In this document: piece after piece, positions 15,788-23,210 of the stretch
Layout of the letters: each line of letters opens with the position of its first letter
Position numbering within the stretch: the stretch's first letter is position 1
Origin: JAYFNU01 sp964622315
GTDB lineage: Bacteria > Bacillota > Clostridia > Oscillospirales > Ruminococcaceae
Assembly (NCBI GenBank): GCA_964622315.1
Contig: CAZUOY010000017.1
Coordinates: 1 to 29,529 of the forward strand
Direction: 5' to 3'
Length of the DNA stretch: 29,529 nucleotides
Notes under the pieces: generated by a model
Databases searched by the model: none
What the model was told of the DNA's origin: nothing
Seen by the model: the letters and a program-made list of their open reading frames with translations, nothing else
Made by a program: the position numbers and the translations under genes

Positions 15788-16822
15788 TTAAAACTCTATT
15801 TTGCTGTAAAGAGGAGCGGTGAATCCGTTCGAATCTCTTGAATCTGTCGGCTTTCTCGCGGGCTGCTGCGGCTTCTCGTCGCCGTCGCGCTTTTCATAGC
15901 GAGGCTTTCCGTTAAAGTTTCTTCCGCCGCCGCGGTTTCCGCTGTGGTTATCTCTGCCGTCGCGGTTGCGGTTGTCGCGAGTTCTTCCGCCTGATATAAG
16001 GGAGATTACCACGCGCCTGTTCGGCTCATAACCTACCGATTCGCTCTTTACGCCTTCAATCTCCTGAATGGCGCTGTGGACTATCCTTCTCTCATACGGG
16101 TTCATCGGCTCAAGCGCCTTGCTGTAGCGGGTCTTTTTGACCTTTGCCGCTTCGCGCTCCGCAAGCTCTATAAGGGTCTTTTCGCGCTTGCTTCTGTAGT
16201 TCGCTATATCAAGCGAAATCTTACTTGCTTCTTCCTCGCCGCCTGCTCTGTTGCAAACGAGTGTGCAAAGGTACTGAAGCGCGTCCATGGTGTCGCCGCG
16301 TCGTCCGATGATAAGCGAAGCGTCGTCGCCGTCCGCTTCAAAGGTAACGCCGCGTTCGGTTTTCATAGCCTTAAACTCAAGCTTGTTAGCTCCCATTAGA
16401 GAACACAGCTCTTTTAAATAATTGTATGCGAGCTTTACAGGCTCGGTAAGGTTCTCGTAGGCAACCTCTACCCCTTTATCCTCACTGCGAAGCACCATAG
16501 GCTCAATCTTCTTTTCCTCGCGTTTGGGCTGCTGGGGCTGCGGCTTCGGCTCGAGCTTCTTTTCCGCCTGTGCGGGCTTCTGCGGAAGCGGCTTAACTTC
16601 CTTCTTCGGCTGGGGCTTGTCCCCTTCGTTCAAAATAGTCTTTACGGAGAAGCCGTCGTCAATCGAGGAAACCTTAACCTCTGCGGGCTTTGAGCCGAAA
16701 AGCTTTTTTTGCGGCATTTCGAGAATCTCGACAGTCACGTCGTCGCGGGAAAGACCGAGCTCCTTGCACGCCGCCTCGACCGCTTCGTCCACGGTCTTAC
16801 CGGTCATAATTATTTCTTGCAT
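15788..16822 (-). CDS. jag: Jag/KhpB RNA-binding protein (SpoIIIJ-associated)
   Basis: KhpB is an RNA-binding protein linked to cell elongation and division and encoded beside yidC in Firmicutes. The 344-residue product has the N-terminal Jag domain (TGKTVDEAVEAACKELGL, KLFGSKPAEVKV), a long Pro/Lys/Gln-rich linker (about residues 65-115), a KH domain with the loop IGRRGDT near residue 170 and an R3H domain (NPYERRIVHSAIQEIEGVKS) ending near residue 275. The last 65 residues are a low-complexity Arg/Asn/Gly/Asp-rich tail (GNRGGGRNFNGKPRYEKRDG), resembling RGG-type RNA-binding tails. It starts 29 nt after yidC, presumably in one transcript. Confidence 0.95.
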   Translation of the reverse strand: MQEIIMTGKTVDEAVEAACKELGLSRDDVTVEILEMPQKKLFGSKPAEVKVSSIDDGFSVKTILNEGDKPQPKKEVKPLPQKPAQAEKKLEPKPQPQQPKREEKKIEPMVLRSEDKGVEVAYENLTEPVKLAYNYLKELCSLMGANKLEFKAMKTERGVTFEADGDDASLIIGRRGDTMDALQYLCTLVCNRAGGEEEASKISLDIANYRSKREKTLIELAEREAAKVKKTRYSKALEPMNPYERRIVHSAIQEIEGVKSESVGYEPNRRVVISLISGGRTRDNRNRDGRDNHSGNRGGGRNFNGKPRYEKRDGDEKPQQPARKPTDSRDSNGFTAPLYSKIEF

Positions 16823-16851
16823 TAGGATAACTTTCCTTTCGCTTATTATGC

Positions 16852-18003
16852 TTAGTTGTACTTCTCGGCGTCCAGCTCACGCGCCTTCTGTAAGCGCAAC
16901 TTTTCAAGCTCGGTGCCGCTGACATCCTTTTCGGCAAGAGTACCGTCCGAGGTCTTAACCTTGACCTTCTTTACCTCTTTTTTTGCCTTCTTCTTTGCCG
17001 CAACCATCGCCGCGGCTTGTTCTCTTAGCTGTTGCGGATTGCAAATCTTATAAAGAATATAAGCTTGCGCTATGCCGATAATGTTCTGGAACGCCCAGTA
17101 AAGGCTGAAGCCCATAGGATACATAAAGGAGAATACGCCGAAAAGCACTGCGGAAAACAGCATCATACCGAGTCCCTGTTTGCCGCCGCTTTCTGCTGTG
17201 CCGCTCTTTTTCATTGTGATAATAGTGGAGATTATCATTGTCACTATTGAAAGCAGTGGAATAGCAAGCGTAATAATATTCTGGAAGGAGGGAAGCTCGA
17301 AAAGATGTATCGAGCCTACACTCATATCAAGGTTAGCTATCTTGTCAAAATAATCGGCGTATTCGGGGTTTGACGTAAGCGTGCTGAAGGCGCCGATGTT
17401 TGTTTTAATCTGCTGAATGGCGGTGTTTTCAAGAAGAAGCGAGTTTGCCGAAGAAATCTCGGTGTTCTTCGCCGCTATCTCACATACCTGACGGATAAAG
17501 TCGGCGGGGAGTCCGAGCATGTGACGAAGGGGCTTATAAATAACGCGGATAAGTCCGAAGATTATCGGGAACTGAATAAGCATCGGCAGACAGCCCGCCG
17601 CGGGGTTATAGCCATACTCCGATTGGAGCTTCGCCATCTCCTCAGACTGCTTCTGACGGTCGTTCGCGTACTTTTTGTTAATCTCGTCTATCATCGGCTT
17701 GTACGCCGCCGCCATAGCCGTAGAGCGCTGTTGCTTAATAGAAAGCGGGAACAGAAGCACCTTGGTAATTAAGGTGAAAAGGAACATTGCAAAAACGTAA
17801 GCAAGGGGAAGATGAAGAACCTCGTTAGCAAAAAGGTAACAAACCTTCATTATCCAGCCGAGTGGAATTGCTACGTAATCCCATATAGTCATCTTCATTG
17901 CGGCGTCTACCACGTCGGCAGACGTTGTCGCCTGTGCGGCGCACGCGGTTACAAGTAACGCGATAAGCACCGTTAGCGAAATCAGGACTGTCTTCTTTTT
18001 CAT
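16852..18003 (-). CDS. yidC: Membrane protein insertase YidC/SpoIIIJ family
   Basis: YidC inserts and folds membrane proteins, alone or with Sec. The 383-residue product begins with a lipoprotein signal peptide with lipobox VTAC and Cys21, as in Gram-positive YidC. The core helices include FAMFLFTLITKVLLFPLSIK, GCLPMLIQFPIIFGLIRVIY, FQNIITLAIPLLSIVTMIIS and MGFSLYWAFQNIIGIAQAYI. The hydrophilic-groove residue that is Arg in Bacillus SpoIIIJ is Lys81 here, which keeps the charge. The C-terminal tail is very basic (AKKKAKKEVKKVKVK), suited to ribosome contact. It lies 9 nt after yidD and 29 nt before jag. Confidence 0.97.
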   Translation of the reverse strand: MKKKTVLISLTVLIALLVTACAAQATTSADVVDAAMKMTIWDYVAIPLGWIMKVCYLFANEVLHLPLAYVFAMFLFTLITKVLLFPLSIKQQRSTAMAAAYKPMIDEINKKYANDRQKQSEEMAKLQSEYGYNPAAGCLPMLIQFPIIFGLIRVIYKPLRHMLGLPADFIRQVCEIAAKNTEISSANSLLLENTAIQQIKTNIGAFSTLTSNPEYADYFDKIANLDMSVGSIHLFELPSFQNIITLAIPLLSIVTMIISTIITMKKSGTAESGGKQGLGMMLFSAVLFGVFSFMYPMGFSLYWAFQNIIGIAQAYILYKICNPQQLREQAAAMVAAKKKAKKEVKKVKVKTSDGTLAEKDVSGTELEKLRLQKARELDAEKYN

Positions 18004-18012
18004 TTGTACTCC

Positions 18013-18255
18013 TTAAGCTTCGGGGGTATTTTTATTTTTCCTTTGCGGAACGGGGTCATACCCGCCCCTGCAAAACGGATTGCATCTTAAAAGCCGCCAC
18101 ACGGAAAGAGCAAGCCCTACTATGACGCCTCGCGTCTCTATCGCCTGCATAGCATATTCGGAGCAGGTCGGCACAAATCTGCAGTTTGTTCCCAGCCCCG
18201 GCGAAATTCTATTTTTATAGAATTTCAGCATTCCAATAAGTAATTTCTTAATCAT
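18013..18255 (-). CDS. yidD: Membrane protein insertion efficiency factor YidD
   Basis: YidD is a small membrane-associated protein that helps YidC-dependent insertion. The 80-residue product has the full family signature: FYKNRISPGLGTNCRFVPTC, SEYAMQAIETRGVIVGLALS and RLLRCNPFCRGGYDPVP, with the conserved cysteines. It overlaps the end of rnpA by 8 nt, the usual rpmH-rnpA-yidD-yidC order. Confidence 0.96.
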   Translation of the reverse strand: MIKKLLIGMLKFYKNRISPGLGTNCRFVPTCSEYAMQAIETRGVIVGLALSVWRLLRCNPFCRGGYDPVPQRKNKNTPEA

Positions 18256-18586
18256 TTAAAACACCCGCTTTTTCCAGGTGTCCTTTCATTATGCCTAATA
18301 TAGCCGTAGACTTTCTTGAGACGGTCGCGGCGCGGCAAACAAAAACTACGTCAAAGCAGCCGTCCGCGTCCTTAAGAAGCTCAACCGCGGCGGCTTTGAC
18401 TATTCTTCGCGCGCGGTTTCTTTCAACCGCGCAGCCTATTTTTCTGCTTGTTGTTATCCCCATACGTATTCCGCCGGTTTTACGCGGTACTATGTAGGTG
18501 ACTAAAAAGGGCGAGACAAAGCTCTTTTTGCTTCGGTAAGCCCTTTGAAACAGATAGTTCTGGTTAATCGTTTTAAGCTTGCCCAT
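18248..18586 (-). CDS. rnpA: Ribonuclease P protein component
   Basis: RnpA is the protein subunit that assists the catalytic RNase P RNA in trimming tRNA 5' ends. The 112-residue product has the central basic signature GITTSRKIGCAVERNRARRI and the N-terminal FQRAYRSKKSF aromatic/basic patch that contacts pre-tRNA. It starts 41 nt after rpmH, with a terminator-like hairpin in the gap that probably lowers its expression relative to L34. Confidence 0.96.
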   Translation of the reverse strand: MGKLKTINQNYLFQRAYRSKKSFVSPFLVTYIVPRKTGGIRMGITTSRKIGCAVERNRARRIVKAAAVELLKDADGCFDVVFVCRAATVSRKSTAILGIMKGHLEKAGVLND

Positions 18587-18591
18587 CGTAA

Positions 18592-18629
18592 AAATAAGAG
18601 CCTGCCGCGTTTAGCACGGTTGGCTCTTT
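18592..18629 (-). terminator. Attenuator hairpin between rpmH and rnpA
   Basis: On the minus strand AAGAGCC and GGCTCTT (7 bp) pair around an inner CCG/CGG helix, followed by ATTTTTACG just before the rnpA start. The 5' arm begins at the rpmH stop codon. Partial termination here would give much more L34 than RnpA. Confidence 0.7.
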
Positions 18630-18762
18630 AGGCGCTTAAACGGGCTCTACCGCGGGCGCGGCGACGGGCCAGAACCTTACGGCCGTTCCTTGTTGACATG
18701 CGCTTCAAAAAACCGTGTTCGTTAGAGCGCGTGCGTTTTTTGGGATGAAATGTGGGTTTCAT
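18628..18762 (-). CDS. rpmH: 50S ribosomal protein L34
   Basis: L34 is a small, very basic protein of the large ribosomal subunit. The 44-residue frame MKPTFHPKKRTRSNEHGFLK... ends with RARGRARLSA and matches the family across its length (KKRTRSNEHGFLKRMSTRNG is nearly consensus). AAGGAGT lies 8 nt before the ATG. The gene begins the leftward transcript from the origin. Confidence 0.98.
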   Translation of the reverse strand: MKPTFHPKKRTRSNEHGFLKRMSTRNGRKVLARRRARGRARLSA

Positions 18763-18797
18763 TATTAAGACTCCTTTTTTATACCTTGCAGAGAATA

Positions 18798-18827
18798 AGT
18801 ATATAACAAAGCCTTTTTGCTTGTCAA
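18798..18827 (-). promoter_or_regulatory. rpmH promoter
   Basis: Minus-strand TTGACA (18827-18822), an 18-nt spacer and TATACT (18803-18798): a near-consensus sigma-A promoter 35 nt upstream of the rpmH start, in keeping with high expression. Confidence 0.75.
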
Positions 18828-18903
18828 GTAAAGAATATATTATTTTTTTCGCGCCGCCCGTCGGATTTTGGTTAATTTTTTGAACGCAAACGCTCGTTTA
18901 TTG

Positions 18904-18933
18904 TTGAAAACCTATCTCCTGTTATGCTATACT
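18904..18933 (+). promoter_or_regulatory. dnaA promoter
   Basis: TTGAAA (18904-18909), an 18-nt spacer and TATACT (18928-18933) preceded by TGC, so it is also an extended -10. The -35 overlaps the candidate DnaA-binding nonamer at 18902-18910. Confidence 0.65.
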
Positions 18934-18982
18934 TGTAACATATTATATATGTATTATTTTAAACAAAAGGGGTAGACGATTT

Positions 18983-20281
18983 ATGGAATCGTTCACGCAG
19001 TGCCTTGACGTTGTTAAGGAGTTTTGCAAAGAGCAGGAATCCGAAACCATCTACAATATCTGGCTTAAGGGAATAGAGCCCGTCTCCTTTGAAGGCGGCG
19101 TCGCCACCGTTTCGGTAAGCTCGGATTTTATAAAAACCATGGTTGAGGAGCGGTATCTCGACCTCATTAAGCGCGGCTTCTTTCAGGTTATGGGCTTTGA
19201 GGTGGAGGTCAAAATCGTCAGCCGCTCAGCCGCGCCGGAGCAGACGGAGCCTGCTGTTTTTCGCGCGGCGTCAGAGGACTACACCTTCGACAATTTCATT
19301 GTCGGTCCGGATAACCGCTTCGCCCACGCCGCGGCGATAGCCGTTGCGGCTAACCCCGCGAAGGCATATAACCCGCTGTTCATCTATGGCTCATCAGGGC
19401 TCGGTAAAACCCACCTCCTGCGCGCCATTGAAAACGATATTAAAAAGAGCCGTCCTGAGCTTCAGGTTTTGTACATTGGCTGCGAGCAGTTTACGAACGA
19501 GCTTATTGCCGCTATTCAAGCGGGCAGCACCGAGCCTTTCCATGAAAAATACCGTTCTGTTGACGTACTGCTTGTAGACGACGTTCAGTTCCTCGGCGGT
19601 AAGGACTCAACTCAGGAGGAGTTTTTCCACACCTTTAACGCGCTTCACAGCGCACAAAAGCAGATAGTACTTACAAGCGACCGACCCGCTAAGGAGATTA
19701 AATCGCTTGAGGAGCGGCTTCGCACCCGCTTTGAATGGGGAATTATCGCGGACGTTCAGCCGCCTGACGTTGAAACCCGCGTTTCCATCCTTTACACAAA
19801 GGCAGAGGCGCTCGGCTTGAAGCTTCCGCCCGACGTTGCCGACTTTATAGCAAGCAACGTAAAGAACGATATCCGTCAGCTGGAGGGCGCTGTAAAGAAG
19901 CTTGCGGCATATAATCAGATGGACGGGGTTGCCCCCTCAATTGGGCTTGCGCAAAACGCCATTAAGGATATTATGTCCGAGCAAACGCCTATTCCCGTGA
20001 CGGTGGAAAAGATAATCAGCGAAGTGGCTCGCACCTACAGCGTTACCCCTGATGATATTCGCTCCTCCAAGCAGACCGCCGCCGTTTCACTTCCTCGTCA
20101 GGTCGCCATCTACATTGTTCATCAGGTGACACGGCTCACTATGGAAAAGATAGGCGCCGAATTCGGCGGAAGAAACCACGCCACAATCGTCTACGCTCTC
20201 GGTAAGGTCGAGCGTTTAATAGAGACCGATACCCGCTTGCACGAGCTAATCGACGACATTATAAAGAACACCACCTATTAA
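18983..20281 (+). CDS. dnaA: Chromosomal replication initiator protein DnaA
   Basis: DnaA binds the origin, oligomerises with ATP and melts the DNA. The 432-residue product has domain I (residues 1-80), a very short linker domain II (81-98), the AAA+ domain III starting YTFDNFIVGPDNRFAHAA with Walker A GSSGLGKT at 136-143, Walker B with Asp199-Asp200, LTSDRP and the arginine-finger region RLRTRFEWG, then domain IV with SLPRQVAIYIVHQVT. The base-reading motif that is GGRDHTTV in most bacteria is GGRNHATI here (residues 395-402): the positions of E. coli Asp433 and Thr435 are Asn398 and Ala400. This fits the unusual candidate boxes around the gene. AAGGGGT precedes the ATG. Confidence 0.98.
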   Translation: MESFTQCLDVVKEFCKEQESETIYNIWLKGIEPVSFEGGVATVSVSSDFIKTMVEERYLDLIKRGFFQVMGFEVEVKIVSRSAAPEQTEPAVFRAASEDYTFDNFIVGPDNRFAHAAAIAVAANPAKAYNPLFIYGSSGLGKTHLLRAIENDIKKSRPELQVLYIGCEQFTNELIAAIQAGSTEPFHEKYRSVDVLLVDDVQFLGGKDSTQEEFFHTFNALHSAQKQIVLTSDRPAKEIKSLEERLRTRFEWGIIADVQPPDVETRVSILYTKAEALGLKLPPDVADFIASNVKNDIRQLEGAVKKLAAYNQMDGVAPSIGLAQNAIKDIMSEQTPIPVTVEKIISEVARTYSVTPDDIRSSKQTAAVSLPRQVAIYIVHQVTRLTMEKIGAEFGGRNHATIVYALGKVERLIETDTRLHELIDDIIKNTTY

Positions 20282-20499
20282 CCTGTTTTCAACATTCAAC
20301 GGCGCGTTTTCACCGAAACCCAATGCCGCGGCGCCTTGCTTCGGTTTTCAACAGAAGCTTAACAGTCGGAAGGTAATTATTGACAATTGCTTTCGTTCGC
20401 TGTTTTCGCTTTCTGTAGAGTCTTCAACACTTCTGACAGCCCCTAATACTACTGCTGTAAAAAATAGTTTACAAAATCACAAGAGGATGGATATAAAAT
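20282..20499. other. oriC: Origin region, right part (dnaA-dnaN intergenic)
   Basis: The second part of the origin. Exact TTTTCAACA occurs at 20286-20294 and 20345-20353, TCTTCAACA at 20421-20429, and the partial match TTTTCACC at 20307-20314; no TTATCCACA is present. An unwinding element follows at 20443-20477. A TTGACA at 20380-20385 might belong to a dnaN promoter, but no matching -10 was found. Confidence 0.75.
20421..20477 (+). other. Candidate DNA unwinding element with DnaA-trios
   Basis: The order is a DnaA-box-like TCTTCAACA (20421-20429), a short GC cluster CAGCCCC (about 20437-20443), then CTA ATA CTA CTG CTG (20443-20457), and an A/T tract TAAAAAATAGTTTACAAAAT (20458-20477). This matches the basal unwinding layout known from Bacillus subtilis, where trinucleotides complementary to TAG guide DnaA onto the melted strand. 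Confidence 0.65.
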
Positions 20500-21609
20500 A
20501 TGAAAATTGTTTGTAACCGAATGGAGCTTCTCGAATCCTTGGGCGGCGTTTCACGCGCGGTAAGCACAAAGTCGTCTATTCCGGCGATAGAGGGCATACT
20601 TCTCAAATGCTCAAACGACACGGTGGTGCTCACCGCCTACGACCTTGAAATAGGCATTGTCACCTCCTTTGTCGCTGATGTAAAGGAGCCCGGCGAGATA
20701 GTGCTTAACTCACGTCTTCTTATTGATATGATTAGAAAGATGACGAGTGAGACGGTGACGATTGAAGCGGACAGCGAACTCAAGGCACAGATTAGCGGCG
20801 GCATAACAAAGTTCAGCTTCGTCGGTATTCCCGCGAGCGACTTTCCCGAAATGCCCATTCCCGACGCCGAGAACACCCTTACCATAAAGGCGGGCGTATT
20901 GAAGGAGATGATAGGAAAGACCATCTTCGCTGTCTCCACAAGCGACCAGAAGCCCGTACATACAGGCACAAAATTCATTATGAATAACGACAGCCTTACA
21001 ATGGTATCGGTTGACGGTTACCGCCTTGCGGTCTGCACCCAAACGGTGGATTTCTCAAATGAGAACAAGAGCTTTATCGTTCCCGCGAAAACCCTTTCGG
21101 AAGTAACAAAGCTTATGGGCGAGGACAACGAGGACGTTAATATCGGCATAGCGAGACGCTACGGCGTTTTCCAGCTCAATAACTACACGGTAATCACCCG
21201 CCTTCTTGAGGGAGACTTCCTCGACTATAAGAAGTCAATTCCCGAGGGGTACAGAACCCGCGTAAAGATTGACGTACGCGAGCTGTTCGACGCGGTTGAA
21301 AGAGCTTCGCTCATAATTAATGACCGTTTTAAAAGCCCGATTAAGTTCGCCTTTGAGGACAACAGAACAGTTGTCACCTGCGCGACGGCGCTCGGCAACG
21401 CCTACGACGAGATAATCTGCGTAACCGAGGGCGACGGGGTTGAAATGGGCTTTAACAACCGCTATGTGCTCGACGCGCTTCGCAACTGCGGCTGTGATGA
21501 GGTCTATCTTGAAATAGGCGGGCCTATCTCCCCGCTCAAGATGGTTCCCGTACAAGGAAACGACTTTTTATTCCTACTTTTACCCGTTAGAATTAAGACG
21601 GCGGACTAA
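20500..21609 (+). CDS. dnaN: DNA polymerase III beta subunit (sliding clamp)
   Basis: The beta clamp encircles DNA and tethers polymerase and repair proteins. The 369-residue product spans the three repeated clamp domains, with the opening MKIVCNRMELLESLGGVSRA, the first-domain boundary segment GITKFSFVGIPASDFPEMP and the C-terminal DFLFLLLPVRIK, which corresponds to the conserved protein-binding end of the clamp. The RBS is weak: AGAGG sits about 13 nt before the ATG, with an A/T-rich spacer. The stop codon overlaps the next start (TAATG). Confidence 0.98.
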   Translation: MKIVCNRMELLESLGGVSRAVSTKSSIPAIEGILLKCSNDTVVLTAYDLEIGIVTSFVADVKEPGEIVLNSRLLIDMIRKMTSETVTIEADSELKAQISGGITKFSFVGIPASDFPEMPIPDAENTLTIKAGVLKEMIGKTIFAVSTSDQKPVHTGTKFIMNNDSLTMVSVDGYRLAVCTQTVDFSNENKSFIVPAKTLSEVTKLMGEDNEDVNIGIARRYGVFQLNNYTVITRLLEGDFLDYKKSIPEGYRTRVKIDVRELFDAVERASLIINDRFKSPIKFAFEDNRTVVTCATALGNAYDEIICVTEGDGVEMGFNNRYVLDALRNCGCDEVYLEIGGPISPLKMVPVQGNDFLFLLLPVRIKTAD

Positions 21610-21830
21610 TGGAAAATATAACGATTAAAACAAAATACATAACCCTCGGTGCGCTTCTTAAATTTTCAGGCGCGGCAATGACGGGGGGAGAAGCAAAGGA
21701 GCTTATCGCAAGCGGCGCGGTCACCGTAAACGGCGAGGTCTGCACCATGCGCGGAAAGAAGCTTTTCGGCGGCGAGGTTATTACTGCCGCCAATAAGGAA
21801 TATAAGGTTGTGAAAAGTTGTTCCTGGTAA
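21609..21830 (+). CDS. yaaA: S4-domain RNA-binding protein YaaA (RlbA)
   Basis: A 73-residue single S4 domain: YITLGALLKFSGAAMTGGEA, then IASGAVTVNGEVCTMRGKKL and GGEVITAANKEYKVV. Proteins of this family sit between dnaN and recF in Firmicutes and probably bind ribosomal RNA or the ribosome. It overlaps the dnaN stop by 1 nt and the recF start by 13 nt, so translation of the three is likely coupled. Confidence 0.93.
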   Translation: MENITIKTKYITLGALLKFSGAAMTGGEAKELIASGAVTVNGEVCTMRGKKLFGGEVITAANKEYKVVKSCSW

Positions 21831-22903
21831 AGCACAGCTTGAACGGCTACCGAAACATCAAAGCTCTTGAGTTTGAACCGTCGCCGCTTGTCAACGTGAT
21901 TTGCGGCGAAAACGGACAGGGCAAGACGAACCTCCTCGAAAGCGTGTTTCTTCTTACGGGTGGAAAAAGCTTTCGCGGAGCCAAGGATTCGTCGCTTATC
22001 GGACACGGCTCTGATTTTTCGGTTATTTCTGCGGACTTTTTCAGTGAAGAAAGACTTCAGAATATAAAAATTAAAATAAGCGATAAAGGACGCACTGCCT
22101 CGCTTAATAAGGGCACGGAAAAGAAGGCATCGTCGCTTGTCGGAAGGTTCTGCTCGGTGGTCTTTTCGCCTGAGCACCTTTCTCTTGTAAAGGGCTCGCC
22201 TAATATGCGAAGACGGTTTCTCGACACCGCGCTTTGCCAGATATCGAGCAGTTACCTTGCTTCCCTTCGCAGCTACACGCGCTTGCTCGACCAGAAGAAC
22301 AGCCTTTTGAAGGACAGCCGTTTCATAAGCGCGGCAAACGAGATGTTGGATGTTTACGACGCTCAGTTTGCCGTTGCGGCGTGCGACATAACGGCAAAAC
22401 GCCGCACCTTTATTGAGGAGCTTCTTCCGCTTGCCGAAAAGAACTACGAAAAGATATCGAACGGCAGAGAGCGGCTCGGCTTTAAATATATCTCCACCCT
22501 TTTCGGCGAGGGCGAATCGGATACCGATGAAGCGCTTTTGAAAACCTACGCGCTTCGCGCCGCCGACCTTCGCGCGGGCTTCTGCACGGCGGGTCCGCAC
22601 CGCGACGATATCCTTATCAGCCTCGACGGCGAGGACTCAAAGGTGTTCGCGTCGCAGGGGCAACAGCGCTGCATCGTTTTAAGCTTGAAGCTTGCCGAGG
22701 CAGAGCTTATGGAGCTAAAGCTCGGCGAACGGCCGGTGCTTCTTCTCGACGACGTGCTTTCCGAGCTGGACGCGAACCGTCAGGATTTTCTTTTAGAGAG
22801 CATTACCGACACGCAGGCGATAATCACCTGCTGCGCGCCCGAGCTTATTCTTGAAAGGACCGACGCGCGTGTTTTCACGGTAAACAACGGACAGCTTATA
22901 TAG
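21818..22903 (+). CDS. recF: DNA replication and repair protein RecF
   Basis: RecF is an SMC-like ATPase that, with RecO and RecR, loads RecA at single-stranded gaps. The 361-residue product has Walker A GENGQGKT at 30-37, the region SPEHLSLVKGSPNMRRRFLD, the signature-type ASQGQQRCIVLSLKLAE and Walker B VLLLDDVLSELDANR with Asp311-Asp312. The start is an unusual TTG at 21818, since the family start (LVKHSLNGYRNIKALEF) begins there and no ATG or GTG is in frame nearby; AAGG lies about 11 nt upstream inside yaaA. Confidence 0.96.
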   Translation: MFLVKHSLNGYRNIKALEFEPSPLVNVICGENGQGKTNLLESVFLLTGGKSFRGAKDSSLIGHGSDFSVISADFFSEERLQNIKIKISDKGRTASLNKGTEKKASSLVGRFCSVVFSPEHLSLVKGSPNMRRRFLDTALCQISSSYLASLRSYTRLLDQKNSLLKDSRFISAANEMLDVYDAQFAVAACDITAKRRTFIEELLPLAEKNYEKISNGRERLGFKYISTLFGEGESDTDEALLKTYALRAADLRAGFCTAGPHRDDILISLDGEDSKVFASQGQQRCIVLSLKLAEAELMELKLGERPVLLLDDVLSELDANRQDFLLESITDTQAIITCCAPELILERTDARVFTVNNGQLI

Positions 22904-22911
22904 GTGAGCGT

Positions 22912-23184
22912 ATGTATATTCATCTCGGCGGAAAAACCGTCATTAAAACAAGTAGCATTTTGGGCATCTTCGACATTGACTACTGCTCGATAAGCAAACG
23001 CACCCGTGCCTTTTTAAGAAGCGCAGAAAAAGCGGGCGAGGTGGTTAACGTTACCGATGACCTTCCAAAATCCTTCGTTGTCTGCGAGACAGGCGGTGAG
23101 CGCAGGATTTATATTTCGGGAATCTCCCCCGCAACGCTAAAAAAGCGGGCGGATTATATAGACGAACTAAAGAGTTTTGAATAG
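22912..23184 (+). CDS. remB: Extracellular matrix regulator RemB family protein
   Basis: A 90-residue protein of the RemB (YaaB, DUF370-type) family, encoded between recF and gyrB as in Bacillus subtilis, where it affects biofilm matrix gene expression. Matching segments are MYIHLGGKTVIKTSSILGIF, the PKSFVVCE stretch and ISPATLKKRADYI. A 12-residue insert-like charged stretch (AEKAGEVVNVTD) sits mid-protein. It follows recF by 8 nt. Its target in this organism is unknown. Confidence 0.92.
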   Translation: MYIHLGGKTVIKTSSILGIFDIDYCSISKRTRAFLRSAEKAGEVVNVTDDLPKSFVVCETGGERRIYISGISPATLKKRADYIDELKSFE

Positions 23185-23210
23185 CTGTATATTGAAAGAG
23201 GTAGTAATTG

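Larger units (their letters stand above)
18763..18982. other. oriC: Origin region, left part (rpmH-dnaA intergenic)
   Basis: This 220-bp stretch lies where Firmicutes carry the first part of a bipartite origin. It is AT-rich, with A/T tracts near 18828-18850 and 18936-18962. I found no TTATCCACA-type box on either strand. One TTTTCAACA is present on the minus strand at 18902-18910, overlapping the dnaA -35, a position suited to DnaA autoregulation. Confidence 0.7.

Noticed and set aside
21593..22600. A 335-codon minus-strand frame across recF
   Set aside because: RecF in the plus strand has all ATPase motifs; the antisense frame is an artefact of codon bias.
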